Assembly (NCBI RefSeq): GCF_000024025.1
Contig: NC_013131.1
Span: 3,348,001 to 3,412,000, forward strand
DNA from: Catenulispora acidiphila DSM 44928
GTDB lineage: Bacteria > Actinomycetota > Actinomycetes > Streptomycetales > Catenulisporaceae
Direction of reading: 5' to 3'
DNA: 64,000 nt
Each line of letters begins with the position of its first letter. Within the stretch, counting starts at the first letter, position 1. Of this stretch, positions 34,754 through 42,558 are shown piece by piece. The notes below the pieces were generated by a model. It saw only the letters and a list, made by a program, of their open reading frames with translations, made no database searches and was not told the origin of the DNA. Position numbers and translations under genes: made by a program.

Positions 34754-35745
34754 CAGCGGCTCCTGCCGGACGGCGCCGAGGCGTGAGGCGGAGCGGACTG
34801 CCCGCTCTGCGCCGCTTGGGCAGCAGCTGCCCGAGCTTGCGCGCTCGCAGCCAGCTCCGCAGCCCGGCCCTGCAGATGCAACGAGATCGCGCTCAGCGCC
34901 TCGCGCGCGGCGTCCCGCTTCTCCTCAGCGATCGGGTGACGCGAGAACCGCGCCTCGCGGAACAGCTCGGTGAGCCTGCGCGCCGGCTCGCCGGGGATGA
35001 GATTCGCCGCGGTGACCCGGCGCAGGAACTCCTCCGGGGTGTCCGTGGCGCGCCGTCCGCCGCCGCCGGCGGTGACCGCGACCTCCATCGCCGAGTAGCA
35101 GGCGATCACCGCCTCGCGGGCGTCGCCTTCGTACTCCAGCGCTTCGGTCCCGGCCGCGACGGCCTCGGCGAGCTGGTCGAACTCCGGCGCCAGCGGATCG
35201 AAGTCGATGAGATCCAGCTCCTGCCGGCTGAAGCGGCGGCGGGCCAGCATCCGGAGCACGAGGTACAGGAGCAGCCCGAGCGCCGCGGCCAGGACGAGGT
35301 ACAGCAGGACCAGCACGATCCAGTTGGCCGGGCCGTCGCCGGGACGGTTCGGCGTCGATTTGATGTCGGGACCGTGCCCGGTCGGGAGGCGGGGCGGCGC
35401 TGTGGTTTCCGGAGCGAGCTGCTGCGTCGGCGGCGGTGCGGGCTGGCGTCCGAAGAACAGCAGCCCGATCGGGGTCAGCACGGCGGCGGCGGTGAGCAGG
35501 ACGGCGGTCGCCGTGCCGGCGCGGTGCAGCAGGCCGTAGCCGTCGTCGCGGTGCTTGGCGTAGGCGGTGGCGACGACCGCGAGCAGGATGACCGCGCCCA
35601 GCGCCGCCACCGGCCGGCCGTCCCGCAGCGAGCCGGTGCTCACGCCGGCGTCCAGCGGACCGTCGCGCCGGGCCGCGGCCGCCATCGCCGCGATCGCGAG
35701 GACGGCCACCGCGGCGGGCAGCCAGCGTCTGGGGTTCCCGCTCAT
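34753..35745 (-). CDS. DUF4129 domain membrane protein
   Basis: The 330-residue protein has three N-terminal helices, a fourth (142-166), and then the C-terminal DUF4129 domain: REAVIACYSAMEVAVTAGGG, DTPEEFLRRV and LTELFREARFSRHPI. DUF4129 is a common third partner of MoxR-DUF58 modules. An Ala/Gln-rich tail follows. It is coupled by ATGA to the upstream membrane protein gene. Confidence 0.85.
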   Translation of the reverse strand: MSGNPRRWLPAAVAVLAIAAMAAAARRDGPLDAGVSTGSLRDGRPVAALGAVILLAVVATAYAKHRDDGYGLLHRAGTATAVLLTAAAVLTPIGLLFFGRQPAPPPTQQLAPETTAPPRLPTGHGPDIKSTPNRPGDGPANWIVLVLLYLVLAAALGLLLYLVLRMLARRRFSRQELDLIDFDPLAPEFDQLAEAVAAGTEALEYEGDAREAVIACYSAMEVAVTAGGGGRRATDTPEEFLRRVTAANLIPGEPARRLTELFREARFSRHPIAEEKRDAAREALSAISLHLQGRAAELAASAQARAAAAQAAQSGQSAPPHASAPSGRSR

Positions 35746-36809
35746 GCGGCGCCGGCGCTCTGCTCCGCGGCGCGCTTGGCACGGATCTTCGCGGCCTGCC
35801 GGGCCAGCGCGTGCTCCAGACCGCGGTCGAGGTGTCCGCCGGCCTGCCGGACCTGCTCGATCTCGGCGCTGGCCGCCTCGTGCACCTCCGAGGGGATGGT
35901 CCTGAGGTTGGCCGGCAGGGCCTTGACCGCCTCCCACAGCGAGATGTCGTCCAGGTCCAGGGCCAGCTCGGTGTGCTTGCGCATCAGCAGGACGAGATGG
36001 CGGCGGCGCAGGTGGGCCAGGCTGTCGGCGGCCTTCAGCGCGATCGCCCAGATGAGCAGGTTCAGCAGCGGGACCGCGATCAGCCAGGTGGCGAAGTGGA
36101 TGTTGTCGGCGCTCAGCCAGGCGGGCCGGTGGTGCATCTTGTCCGCCGAGTGCTTGACCTGCTGTTCCATCCACGCCGGGAAGCCCATGACGGTCACGGT
36201 GCCCAGCGAGGTCAGCGCGAACGGGATGCCGATGTAGGCGCCCCAGCGCGGCCAGGTGGTGGTGGCCTGCAGCCGGTGGCGCAGCCGCATGAACGGGCAC
36301 GGGAACAGCACCGAGGCCAGGTTGCCGGCGGCGATCGGCGCCAGCGGCAGCTCGGCGATGATCGGCCAGTTGTGCTTGACCCAATGGTGGTCCTTGGTCA
36401 GCAGGATCACCAGACCGGCGACGCCGAAGGCGAATCCGGCCTCGAAGAGGTAGAGGACCTGGTTGCGCACTCGCAGCATCCGCGCGGGGTCGCCGCCGGC
36501 GGACAGGACCCTGATGGCCCACTCCGGCTCGGCGGCCAGCTGGTTGGTCAGCGAGGCGTCCGCGGCGGCGGTCAGGACCGTGGTGACGATCAGCGTCAGC
36601 GGGTCGCGGATCCGGGCGCCGAACGGGTCCCAGTACAGGAAGGCGCCGGTGGCCAGTCCCATGCCCATCGAGGCGAACATCCCGAACAGCCAGTCCGGCC
36701 ACACCCGCAGCACGCGTATGAGCTCCCGGGGGAGGGTCACCTTGGGTGCCGGTGCCGGTGCCGGCTCCGGTGCGGTTCCGGGCAGGGCCGTCGTGACGGC
36801 CTCGGTCAT
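35742..36809 (-). CDS. Multi-pass membrane protein heading the MoxR cluster (355 aa)
   Basis: The ATG at 36809 (MTEAVTT) follows GAGGGGGGAG and was preferred to 36914. About six membrane helices are spread over 40-290 (WPDWLFGMFASMGMGLATGA first). A cytoplasmic Lys/Arg-rich tail of about 80 residues follows. No family recognised. As the first gene of the seven-gene leftward cluster it probably defines its promoter region. Confidence 0.65.
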   Translation of the reverse strand: MTEAVTTALPGTAPEPAPAPAPKVTLPRELIRVLRVWPDWLFGMFASMGMGLATGAFLYWDPFGARIRDPLTLIVTTVLTAAADASLTNQLAAEPEWAIRVLSAGGDPARMLRVRNQVLYLFEAGFAFGVAGLVILLTKDHHWVKHNWPIIAELPLAPIAAGNLASVLFPCPFMRLRHRLQATTTWPRWGAYIGIPFALTSLGTVTVMGFPAWMEQQVKHSADKMHHRPAWLSADNIHFATWLIAVPLLNLLIWAIALKAADSLAHLRRRHLVLLMRKHTELALDLDDISLWEAVKALPANLRTIPSEVHEAASAEIEQVRQAGGHLDRGLEHALARQAAKIRAKRAAEQSAGAA

Positions 36810-36903
36810 GGTGTGGCTCCCCCCTCCTCGCGCCCCGCGGAGGCTTTTGGTGGCTCGACAAGGCTCGACAAGGGAGGATAACCCGTTCGGGGGAGATACG
36901 GCG

Positions 36904-36915
36904 GGTGATATCACC
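36904..36915. promoter_or_regulatory. 12-bp palindrome in the divergent gap
   Basis: GGTGATATCACC is a perfect palindrome midway between the MoxR cluster and the CBS gene, with GGCGG/CCGCC outside it. It may be an operator for either unit. No regulator is implicated. Confidence 0.4.
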
Positions 36916-37030
36916 TCCGCCGGCGGTAACCCGTCTGGCAGATCACGACAAAGCGGTCGTGCCCGGCGGCGGCGAAGCTGAACGGGATAGCTCCGTCTTT
37001 ATCGTGCGGGAGCCGCTTGCAGGAGGATGT

Positions 37031-37468
37031 ATGGTCACGGTCCGCGATGTGATGACCGAGGCACCCAAGTCGGTGCTGGAATCGGACAACCTGGTGCATG
37101 TGGCCCGGGTGATGCGCGACGAGGACGTCGGCTGCGTGCCGGTGGTCGACGACACCGGGCGCCTGGTCGGGATGCTCACCGACCGCGACCTGGTGGTCGA
37201 GGCGATGGCCGCCAGCGACGACCCGACGCTGCGCCAGGCCGGGGAGCTGATGCGCGGCGACATCCACAGCGTCGACGCCGACGCGCCGGTGACGCACGTC
37301 GTGGAGACGATGGGGCGCCAGCGGGTCCGGCGGCTGCCGGTGGTCGCGGCCGGGAAGCTGGTCGGCGTGGTCGGCGTCGCGGATTTGGCCAAGAATTTGC
37401 CGACCGCGGCGGTCGGCGAGCTGATGGCGCTGATCTCGAAGTCGGGGCACAAGGACAAGCTGCCGTAG
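37031..37468 (+). CDS. Two-CBS-domain protein
   Basis: The 145-residue protein consists of a CBS pair (about 3-58 and 70-128): VRDVMTEAPKSVLESDNLVH, VVDDTGRLVGMLTDRDLVVE, then ELMRGDIHSVDADAPVTHVV and RRLPVVAAGKLVGVVGVADL. CBS pairs bind adenosyl ligands and sense energy state. GGAGGATGT precedes the ATG. Stand-alone pairs of this size resemble hypoxic response protein 1, but regulation is not shown here. Confidence 0.9.
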   Translation: MVTVRDVMTEAPKSVLESDNLVHVARVMRDEDVGCVPVVDDTGRLVGMLTDRDLVVEAMAASDDPTLRQAGELMRGDIHSVDADAPVTHVVETMGRQRVRRLPVVAAGKLVGVVGVADLAKNLPTAAVGELMALISKSGHKDKLP

Positions 37469-37490
37469 AGGTTGTTGATTCGGCGCGGTG

Positions 37491-37533
37491 CTTCAGGGCC
37501 GCCAGACGGTGAGTCCGTCTGGCGGCCCTGAAG
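37491..37533. terminator. Bidirectional terminator, 19-bp stem
   Basis: CTTCAGGGCCGCCAGACGG pairs perfectly with its complement over a TGAGT loop, between the convergent CBS and binding-protein genes. Confidence 0.9.
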
Positions 37534-37548
37534 TGCGTTCGGGGGCGG

Positions 37549-38463
37549 TTACTTGTTCAGGCCCACCGACGCCAGCCACGCCTTGGCGACGTCCGACTCG
37601 TCCTTCTTCTGGGTGACGACCTGCTCCAGCAGGGAGGTCAGCGTGGTCGTGTCCAGCTTCGCCGACACCGCGTTCAGCGCGTCGATGCCGGCCGGGGACA
37701 GCTTGCCCTTGTCCACCAGCGGGATCACGTTCTGCACGCCGAACAGGCCCTTGTCGTCGTCGAGCACCACGAAGCCGTTGGTCTTGATCGCCGTGGTGGT
37801 GCTGTACAGGTCGACGACGTCGGCGTCGCCGTGCTGCAGCGCCGAGACGGTCTGCGGGCCGGAGTTGTCCAGCGCCTTGAAGTCCTTGAAGGTCAGCCCG
37901 TACTGGCTCTGCAGGCCCAGGACGCCCTGCTGGCGCGTCTTGAACTCCGGCGCCGAGCCCAGGACCAGGTCCTTGGCGTAGGGCGCGAGGTCGGAGATCT
38001 TCTTCAGGTTGTCCTTGGTCGCCAGCGCCTGGGTGACCACGAGCGAGTCGTTGTCCTGGGCGGCGGCCGGGTTCAGGATCTGCAGGTTGCTCGGCAGCTT
38101 GGCGGTCACCGCGGAGTCCACACCGGACTGGGTGCTCTCGGTCGAGGACTTGTCCAGGTAGGCCAGCAGGGCGCCGTTGTACTCCGGGACCACCGTGATC
38201 GCGTTCGACTTCAACTGCTGGAACAACACGTCGCGCTGTCCCACGTTGGGTTTGCGCTCCACCGAGATGCCCTTGTCCTCCAGTGCCTGCGCGTAGATCT
38301 CCATCAGGAGCACGTTCTCCGGGAACGCGGCCGAGGCCACGACGACCTTGGAGCCGCTCTTGGAGCTCGACGAGCACGCGCTCAGCGCGCCGGTCGCCGC
38401 CAGTGCGACCGCCAGTGCGGCGCCGACGACCCGAGTATTGGACCCTGTGGTGCGAATACGCAT
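37549..38463 (-). CDS. Glycine betaine/choline-type ABC substrate-binding lipoprotein
   Basis: The 304-residue protein has a signal peptide with lipobox LSAC and the OpuAC-like fold: VVASAAFPENVLLMEIYAQA, VVPEYNGALLAYLD and YSTTTAIKTNGFVVLDD. It binds quaternary amines outside the cell for uptake. GGAGGGGATTT precedes the ATG. It is closely similar to the binding protein at 40269-41177 but stands apart from the permease genes, so it probably feeds the same transporter. Confidence 0.88.
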   Translation of the reverse strand: MRIRTTGSNTRVVGAALAVALAATGALSACSSSSKSGSKVVVASAAFPENVLLMEIYAQALEDKGISVERKPNVGQRDVLFQQLKSNAITVVPEYNGALLAYLDKSSTESTQSGVDSAVTAKLPSNLQILNPAAAQDNDSLVVTQALATKDNLKKISDLAPYAKDLVLGSAPEFKTRQQGVLGLQSQYGLTFKDFKALDNSGPQTVSALQHGDADVVDLYSTTTAIKTNGFVVLDDDKGLFGVQNVIPLVDKGKLSPAGIDALNAVSAKLDTTTLTSLLEQVVTQKKDESDVAKAWLASVGLNK

Positions 38464-38710
38464 GTTAAATCCCCTCCGAACCGATAGACATGTCGAACCT
38501 AGCAACCCACGCTGACAACGGCAGCCTTCCCGAATCGCGGTTTCGAGACCTTTTCGAGACCGTTGACGGCTGCGACCGGCCCGGTCCGGGTCAACACGCT
38601 GCGGGGGCGTGCGGGGCACTGCGGGGCTGTGCCGCGCACTGTGGCGCACTGTGGCACCCGATCCGGCCATCCGCGTCACGCAGCGTGGCCGGCCGGACGG
38701 CGCACGGTTC

Positions 38711-39106
38711 TCACGGCAGCGCCGGCCGCCCGCCCGCCTCCGTCGGCAGACCCGCCTCGGCCCAGGCCCGGAAGCCGCCGACGAGGTCGGTGGCGTGCAC
38801 CAGCCCGAGCAGTTGCAGATCGCGCGCGGCCAGGCTGGAGGCGTAGCCCTCGTTGCAGAACACGATGACCTGCGAGTCGGCGGTGACGCCGGGCAGGCGC
38901 CACTCGTTGTCCGGCGCCAGCCGCCACTCCAGGTGGATGCGCTCGACCGGCAGCGCTCCCGGTATCTCGCCCTCGGCCTCCCGGTTGGCGTGCGGCCGGA
39001 TGTCGATCAGCAGCGCGCCCTCCCGGCGCAGCCTGTCAGCCTCCTGCGGGCTCACGCGCCGCAGCCCGGAGCGGGCCTCCTCCAGGAACGTGTCCACGGC
39101 ACTCAA
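38711..39106 (-). CDS. Rhodanese-domain protein
   Basis: The 131-residue protein starts at TTG 39106, with GGAGG seven bases before it and a TTGA overlap with the cysteine dioxygenase stop; GTG 39097 is the alternative. It has one rhodanese domain: LLIDIRPHANREAEGEIPGA, then IVFCNEGYASSLAARDLQLL with the catalytic Cys in the CNEGYAS loop, and VGGFRAWAEAGLP. It transfers sulfane sulfur. Pairing with cysteine dioxygenase points to cysteine-sulfur turnover. Confidence 0.88.
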   Translation of the reverse strand: MSAVDTFLEEARSGLRRVSPQEADRLRREGALLIDIRPHANREAEGEIPGALPVERIHLEWRLAPDNEWRLPGVTADSQVIVFCNEGYASSLAARDLQLLGLVHATDLVGGFRAWAEAGLPTEAGGRPALP

Positions 39107-39600
39107 ACCAGGTCCTCCAGGCTCTCGTACTCCCGGGTGGGAAGCAGCGGGGGCGAATAGGCGTGCACGGTCGCGGCGGGCCGGATACCCGTTTGCCGCA
39201 CGATATGCGCGCGATCCCCGCCGAATCCCAAAGCGTCGCCGACCTGAAGCCGGCGCACCCCGATCGGACCCCCGGGATACCGGTGCTCCTCCTGCACCTC
39301 GCCGCTCAGCACGGCGAAGGACCCGGCGGCGCCGCCGTGGTCGTGCGGCTTCGTCCCCTGCCCCGGCAGCCAGCTCAGCAGCCACACCTCGACGCCGCGC
39401 GTCAGGGCGAGCCGCGTCCACCACCGCTGCGGCTCGGTGTGCCGCACCAGCGGACGCAGCCGGTCGCCATGGACGTCGGCCAGCGCCCGGGTCAGATCCC
39501 TGAGCTGCGTCGGGGTCCACAAAGGACGGTCGGGGATGACGAGATCGTGCAGAAAGGCTTCGGCGACGTCGAGATCAGGCGTCTGCAAGGCCGAGGACAT
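39103..39600 (-). CDS. Cysteine dioxygenase-family protein
   Basis: The 165-residue cupin of the cysteine dioxygenase family has the iron-binding HDHGGAAGSFAVLSGEVQEE block (86-105) and the third His in VHAYSPPLLP (145-154). The family oxidises the Cys thiol to the sulfinate. The ATG at 39600 lies inside the short leader reading frame (39575-39721), and the ribosome site CGGAGCC is also inside it. The stop overlaps the rhodanese TTG. Confidence 0.88.
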   Translation of the reverse strand: MSSALQTPDLDVAEAFLHDLVIPDRPLWTPTQLRDLTRALADVHGDRLRPLVRHTEPQRWWTRLALTRGVEVWLLSWLPGQGTKPHDHGGAAGSFAVLSGEVQEEHRYPGGPIGVRRLQVGDALGFGGDRAHIVRQTGIRPAATVHAYSPPLLPTREYESLEDLV

Positions 39601-39721
39601 GATGGCGGCTCCGTGGTCCGAGATGTGGGTCGAGGTCGAGGAAGGCCTCGGTACACATGCAGGACGCCACGCGCAGCAAGTCGACCGGACGGTCGGACCA
39701 GGCGAGCAACGGAGCGGACAT
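39575..39721 (-). CDS. Putative Cys-responsive leader peptide (48 aa)
   Basis: A 48-codon frame begins with an ATG at 39721 and runs MSAPLLAWSDRPVDLLRVAS, then C-M-C at residues 21-23. The pattern VDLLRVAS followed by Cys codons matches short actinobacterial putative leader peptides found before sulfur genes. The frame overlaps the cysteine dioxygenase start by 26 nt in a different frame, so ribosome stalling at the Cys codons (TGC, TGT) could control that gene. No other function is likely for so short a peptide. The leader reading is inferred from pattern and position. Confidence 0.7.
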   Translation of the reverse strand: MSAPLLAWSDRPVDLLRVASCMCTEAFLDLDPHLGPRSRHHVLGLADA

Positions 39722-40268
39722 GCGGCGATGCTGGCACGGATGCCGGCGGCGCGGCGGAGGTGCTCGGATGGCGGACGGGGGTGTCTCAGGGGGTGTCGGG
39801 GGGTGGGATGGGGGGCGTCCGGGATGTGGATGGGGTGGCATTCTGTTAGGACCTTTTCGCCCCTTATATATATGTATAGCGCTAGCTGCCGACACCGGCG
39901 CCCCGCCACCGATACCACCGCCGACGACGCCGCCGCCGCGAACACTGCCGACACCACCGCCGACGCCGCGAACACTGCCGACACTGTTGGCGCTCGCCGA
40001 GCCGACTACTTAGCTGCCGCAACTCAGCCCAGCCTGCCCAGCCAGCCAGCCAGCCCAGACCGCCAGCCCAGCCAACCTGACCGCTCGCCGACACTGCTGG
40101 CGCTCGCCACCACCGATGCCGCCGCCACCAGCACTGCCGCCACTGTCACCGCTGCCGCCGCCGGGCACCGCCGATGTTGCCGCTGCCGCCGTCACTGCTG
40201 CTGCTGCTGCTGCTGCCGCCGCCGCCGCGCTGCCGCCGCCAACCGCGCCCGCCGAGCCAACCACCCGG
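39722..40268. other. Leader/promoter region and low-complexity gap
   Basis: There is no gene here. An A/T island (TTATATATATGTATAG at about 39864-39879) in very GC-rich DNA is a candidate promoter for the leader peptide-cdo transcript. From about 39880 to 40268 the DNA is low-complexity: GCCGCC, CAGCCAGCC runs and a repeated GACACTG(TT/CT)GGCGCTCGCC segment (about 39978 and 40091). Frames through it translate to poly-Ala/Pro or Ser and are not genes. Confidence 0.65.
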
Positions 40269-41177
40269 CTACCGCAGCCCGGCGCCCTTCAGCCAGTTGT
40301 CGGCGACCACGTCGATGTCGCGCTTCTGGTTCATGATCTGGGCCATCATGCCGACCAGGGCTGCGGTGTTCAGCTTGGCTGAGACCTCGTTCAGGGTGGC
40401 GGTGGCGGTGGGGGTCATGCTGGCGCGGTAGGCCAGGGGGGTCACGTTCTGGGCGGTGAAGACTTGTTGGGGGTCGGTCAGGACTTTGAAGTTGTGGGAG
40501 ACGATGTTGGGGTCGGTGGTGAACAGGGTCGCGACCTGGACTGAGTCGTCGGCGAGGGCTTTGACGGTGATGGGGCCGGCGGTGTCCAGGGAGGCGAAGC
40601 TCTTGAACGTCAGGCCGTATTTGTCCTTCAGGCCTGGGAGGCCCTGGTAGCGCTCTTTGAACTCTGGGGGTCCGCCGATGCTCAGGGCGGCTGCGTAGGG
40701 TGCCAGGTCGCCGATCGCGGTCAGGTGGTCCTTTGCGGCGGTTGCGGCGGTGACGACCAGGGCGTTCTTGTCCTCGGCGGGGGAGGGGTCCAGGATCTCC
40801 AGCTTTGCCGGCAGGGTTGCGCGGAGTTGGGCGTCGATCTCGGCGGTGGTGGCGGCGCGGGTCTTGGAGTCCAGATAGGCCAGCAGTGCGCCGTTGTACT
40901 CCGGCAGTACTGTCAGCGAGCCTTGCTGGACCTGCTGGTACAGCACTTCGCGGCTGCCGACGTTGAAGCGGATGCCGACCTTCACGCCCTTGGCTTTCAG
41001 CGCTGAGGCGTAGATGTCGGCGAGCAGGACGTTCTCCGGGAAGTTGGCCGAGCCGACCGTCACCTGGCCCTTCTTCGGGCCCGGTACCAGGGGGTTGCCG
41101 CTGGTGCAGGCGGTGGCGGCCAGTGCGGCCAGCGCGACGGCGGCCGTGGACAGCAGGGTGCGGGGGGACTTGCTCAT
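40269..41177 (-). CDS. Osmoprotectant-type ABC substrate-binding lipoprotein
   Basis: The 302-residue protein begins MSKSPRTLLSTAAVALAALA with a lipobox ending ATAC, then the OpuAC-like fold (VTVGSANFPENVLLADIYAS, VLPEYNGALLAYLD, DPNIVSHNFKVLTDPQQVF). It is encoded 56 bp after the permease genes of the same system and should deliver glycine betaine, choline or carnitine to it. Confidence 0.88.
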   Translation of the reverse strand: MSKSPRTLLSTAAVALAALAATACTSGNPLVPGPKKGQVTVGSANFPENVLLADIYASALKAKGVKVGIRFNVGSREVLYQQVQQGSLTVLPEYNGALLAYLDSKTRAATTAEIDAQLRATLPAKLEILDPSPAEDKNALVVTAATAAKDHLTAIGDLAPYAAALSIGGPPEFKERYQGLPGLKDKYGLTFKSFASLDTAGPITVKALADDSVQVATLFTTDPNIVSHNFKVLTDPQQVFTAQNVTPLAYRASMTPTATATLNEVSAKLNTAALVGMMAQIMNQKRDIDVVADNWLKGAGLR

Positions 41178-41233
41178 GGGGGTCGTCCTTCGTGTGGTGC
41201 TGAAGTCGGCGCCCCCCTGGCGGTCGCGTCGCG

Positions 41234-41911
41234 TTAAACGGTCTGTTTGTCCTGCCTCAGTCCTGGCGAGATCAGCAGTCTGCGCAGGATGGCGAAGAAC
41301 AGCAGGTTCAGGATCGCCGCCACCACGATCAGGATCGCGCCCCCGGCGACCATGCCGTAGTCGGTGGTCGCGAGGCCGTCGATGACGAAGCGGCCCAGGC
41401 CGCCGAAGGAGGAGTACGCCGCGATCGCCGTGTTCGCGACCGCGTTCACCGCCGCGAACTGGAAACCGGTGAGGATCAGCGGGAGGGCCGCCGGGACCTC
41501 TGCGCGCCACAGGACCTGCCACGGTCGCAGGCCCATGCCCTTGGCCGCGTCGGTGAGTTGCGGGTCCACGTTCCGCACGCCCTCGTAGGTGTTCAGCAGG
41601 ATCGGCGGTACGGTCAGCGCCACCAGGGGGATCATCACGGCGCGGAACTTCACGCCCATGACCACCACCAGCAGCACGACCAGGCCCAGGGTCGGCAGGG
41701 CGCGCGCCACGTTCGCCAGTGCGCTGACCACCAGTCCGCCGCGCTTGACGTGCCCGGTCAGCAGGCCGATCGGGAAGGCGATCAGGGCTCCGATGAGCAC
41801 CGCTTCGACCGAGTACTCGAAGTGCTGCAGGAACCGGGTCGGGATGCCGTCGGACCCGCTCCAGTTCGCCGACGTGGTCAGCCAGCCCCAGGCTTGGCTC
41901 AGGACGTTCAC
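41234..41911 (-). CDS. Osmoprotectant ABC transporter permease 2
   Basis: The 225-residue protein from GTG 41911 (GTGA overlap with permease 1) has five or six membrane helices and the coupling EAA-type loop DAAKGMGLRPWQVLWRAEVP (about 121-140). The sequence fits OpuCD/ProW-like permeases. It forms the membrane channel with the neighbouring permease. Confidence 0.9.
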   Translation of the reverse strand: MNVLSQAWGWLTTSANWSGSDGIPTRFLQHFEYSVEAVLIGALIAFPIGLLTGHVKRGGLVVSALANVARALPTLGLVVLLVVVMGVKFRAVMIPLVALTVPPILLNTYEGVRNVDPQLTDAAKGMGLRPWQVLWRAEVPAALPLILTGFQFAAVNAVANTAIAAYSSFGGLGRFVIDGLATTDYGMVAGGAILIVVAAILNLLFFAILRRLLISPGLRQDKQTV

Positions 41912-42558
41912 GCCGACCTCCGCTTGTTCCACGGCGTGAGCAGCCGCTGGATGATCACCAGGATCAGGTCGCAGGCCAGGGCCAGGGCGACGATCACCAC
42001 GATGCCGGTCACCGCCAGGTCCGAGCGGCTCAGCTGCGCCGCCGCGGTGAACAGGGCGCCGAACGCCCCGACGCCGATGACCGTGCCGACGCTGACCATG
42101 CTGATGTTGCCGACCGTGGCGATCCGCAGCCCGGCCATGATCGGCGGCACCGCCAGCGGCAGGTCCACCGCGACCAGGCGGCGCGTGCCGGTGTAGCCCA
42201 TGGCCACCGCGGCCAGCCGGACGTCCTCGGGGATGCCGCGGATGCCCTCGACGATGTTCGGGACCAGCGCCGCCAGGCTGTAGAACGACAGCGGGATGAT
42301 GACCGTGGTCTGCGTGAGTCCGGTGGAGGGGACCAGCAGCACGAACAGCGCGATGGACGGCAGGGAGTAGATGACGGTCAGCAGCCCGACCACCGCCGGG
42401 TAGATCTTCGGGTAGCGCACGCACAGCAGCGCCACCGGGATCGCCATGATCAGCCCGAACAGCACCGACAGCAGCGCCATCGTGAGCTGCTGCTGGATCA
42501 GCGAACCGTATGTGCCCAGATAACTGGGGATGTGGGGGAACAAGCCCGCGGACCTCAT
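41908..42558 (-). CDS. Osmoprotectant ABC transporter permease 1
   Basis: The 216-residue OpuCB-like permease has IPSYLGTYGSLIQQQLTMAL at the N-terminus, five or six helices and the coupling loop VRLAAVAMGYTGTRRLVAVD. The start overlaps the ATPase stop by one base. With the second permease it forms a heterodimer. Confidence 0.9.
   Translation of the reverse strand: MRSAGLFPHIPSYLGTYGSLIQQQLTMALLSVLFGLIMAIPVALLCVRYPKIYPAVVGLLTVIYSLPSIALFVLLVPSTGLTQTTVIIPLSFYSLAALVPNIVEGIRGIPEDVRLAAVAMGYTGTRRLVAVDLPLAVPPIMAGLRIATVGNISMVSVGTVIGVGAFGALFTAAAQLSRSDLAVTGIVVIVALALACDLILVIIQRLLTPWNKRRSA

Noticed and set aside
38464-38710. Riboswitch before the osmoprotectant binding protein
   Set aside because: Only short direct repeats (TTTCGAGACC twice, GCGCACTGTG twice) are present. 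No known riboswitch core was recognised.
39880-40268. Poly-Ala/Pro coding frames in the low-complexity gap
   Set aside because: Several frames are open on both strands but translate to simple repeats, with no ribosome site and no domain.
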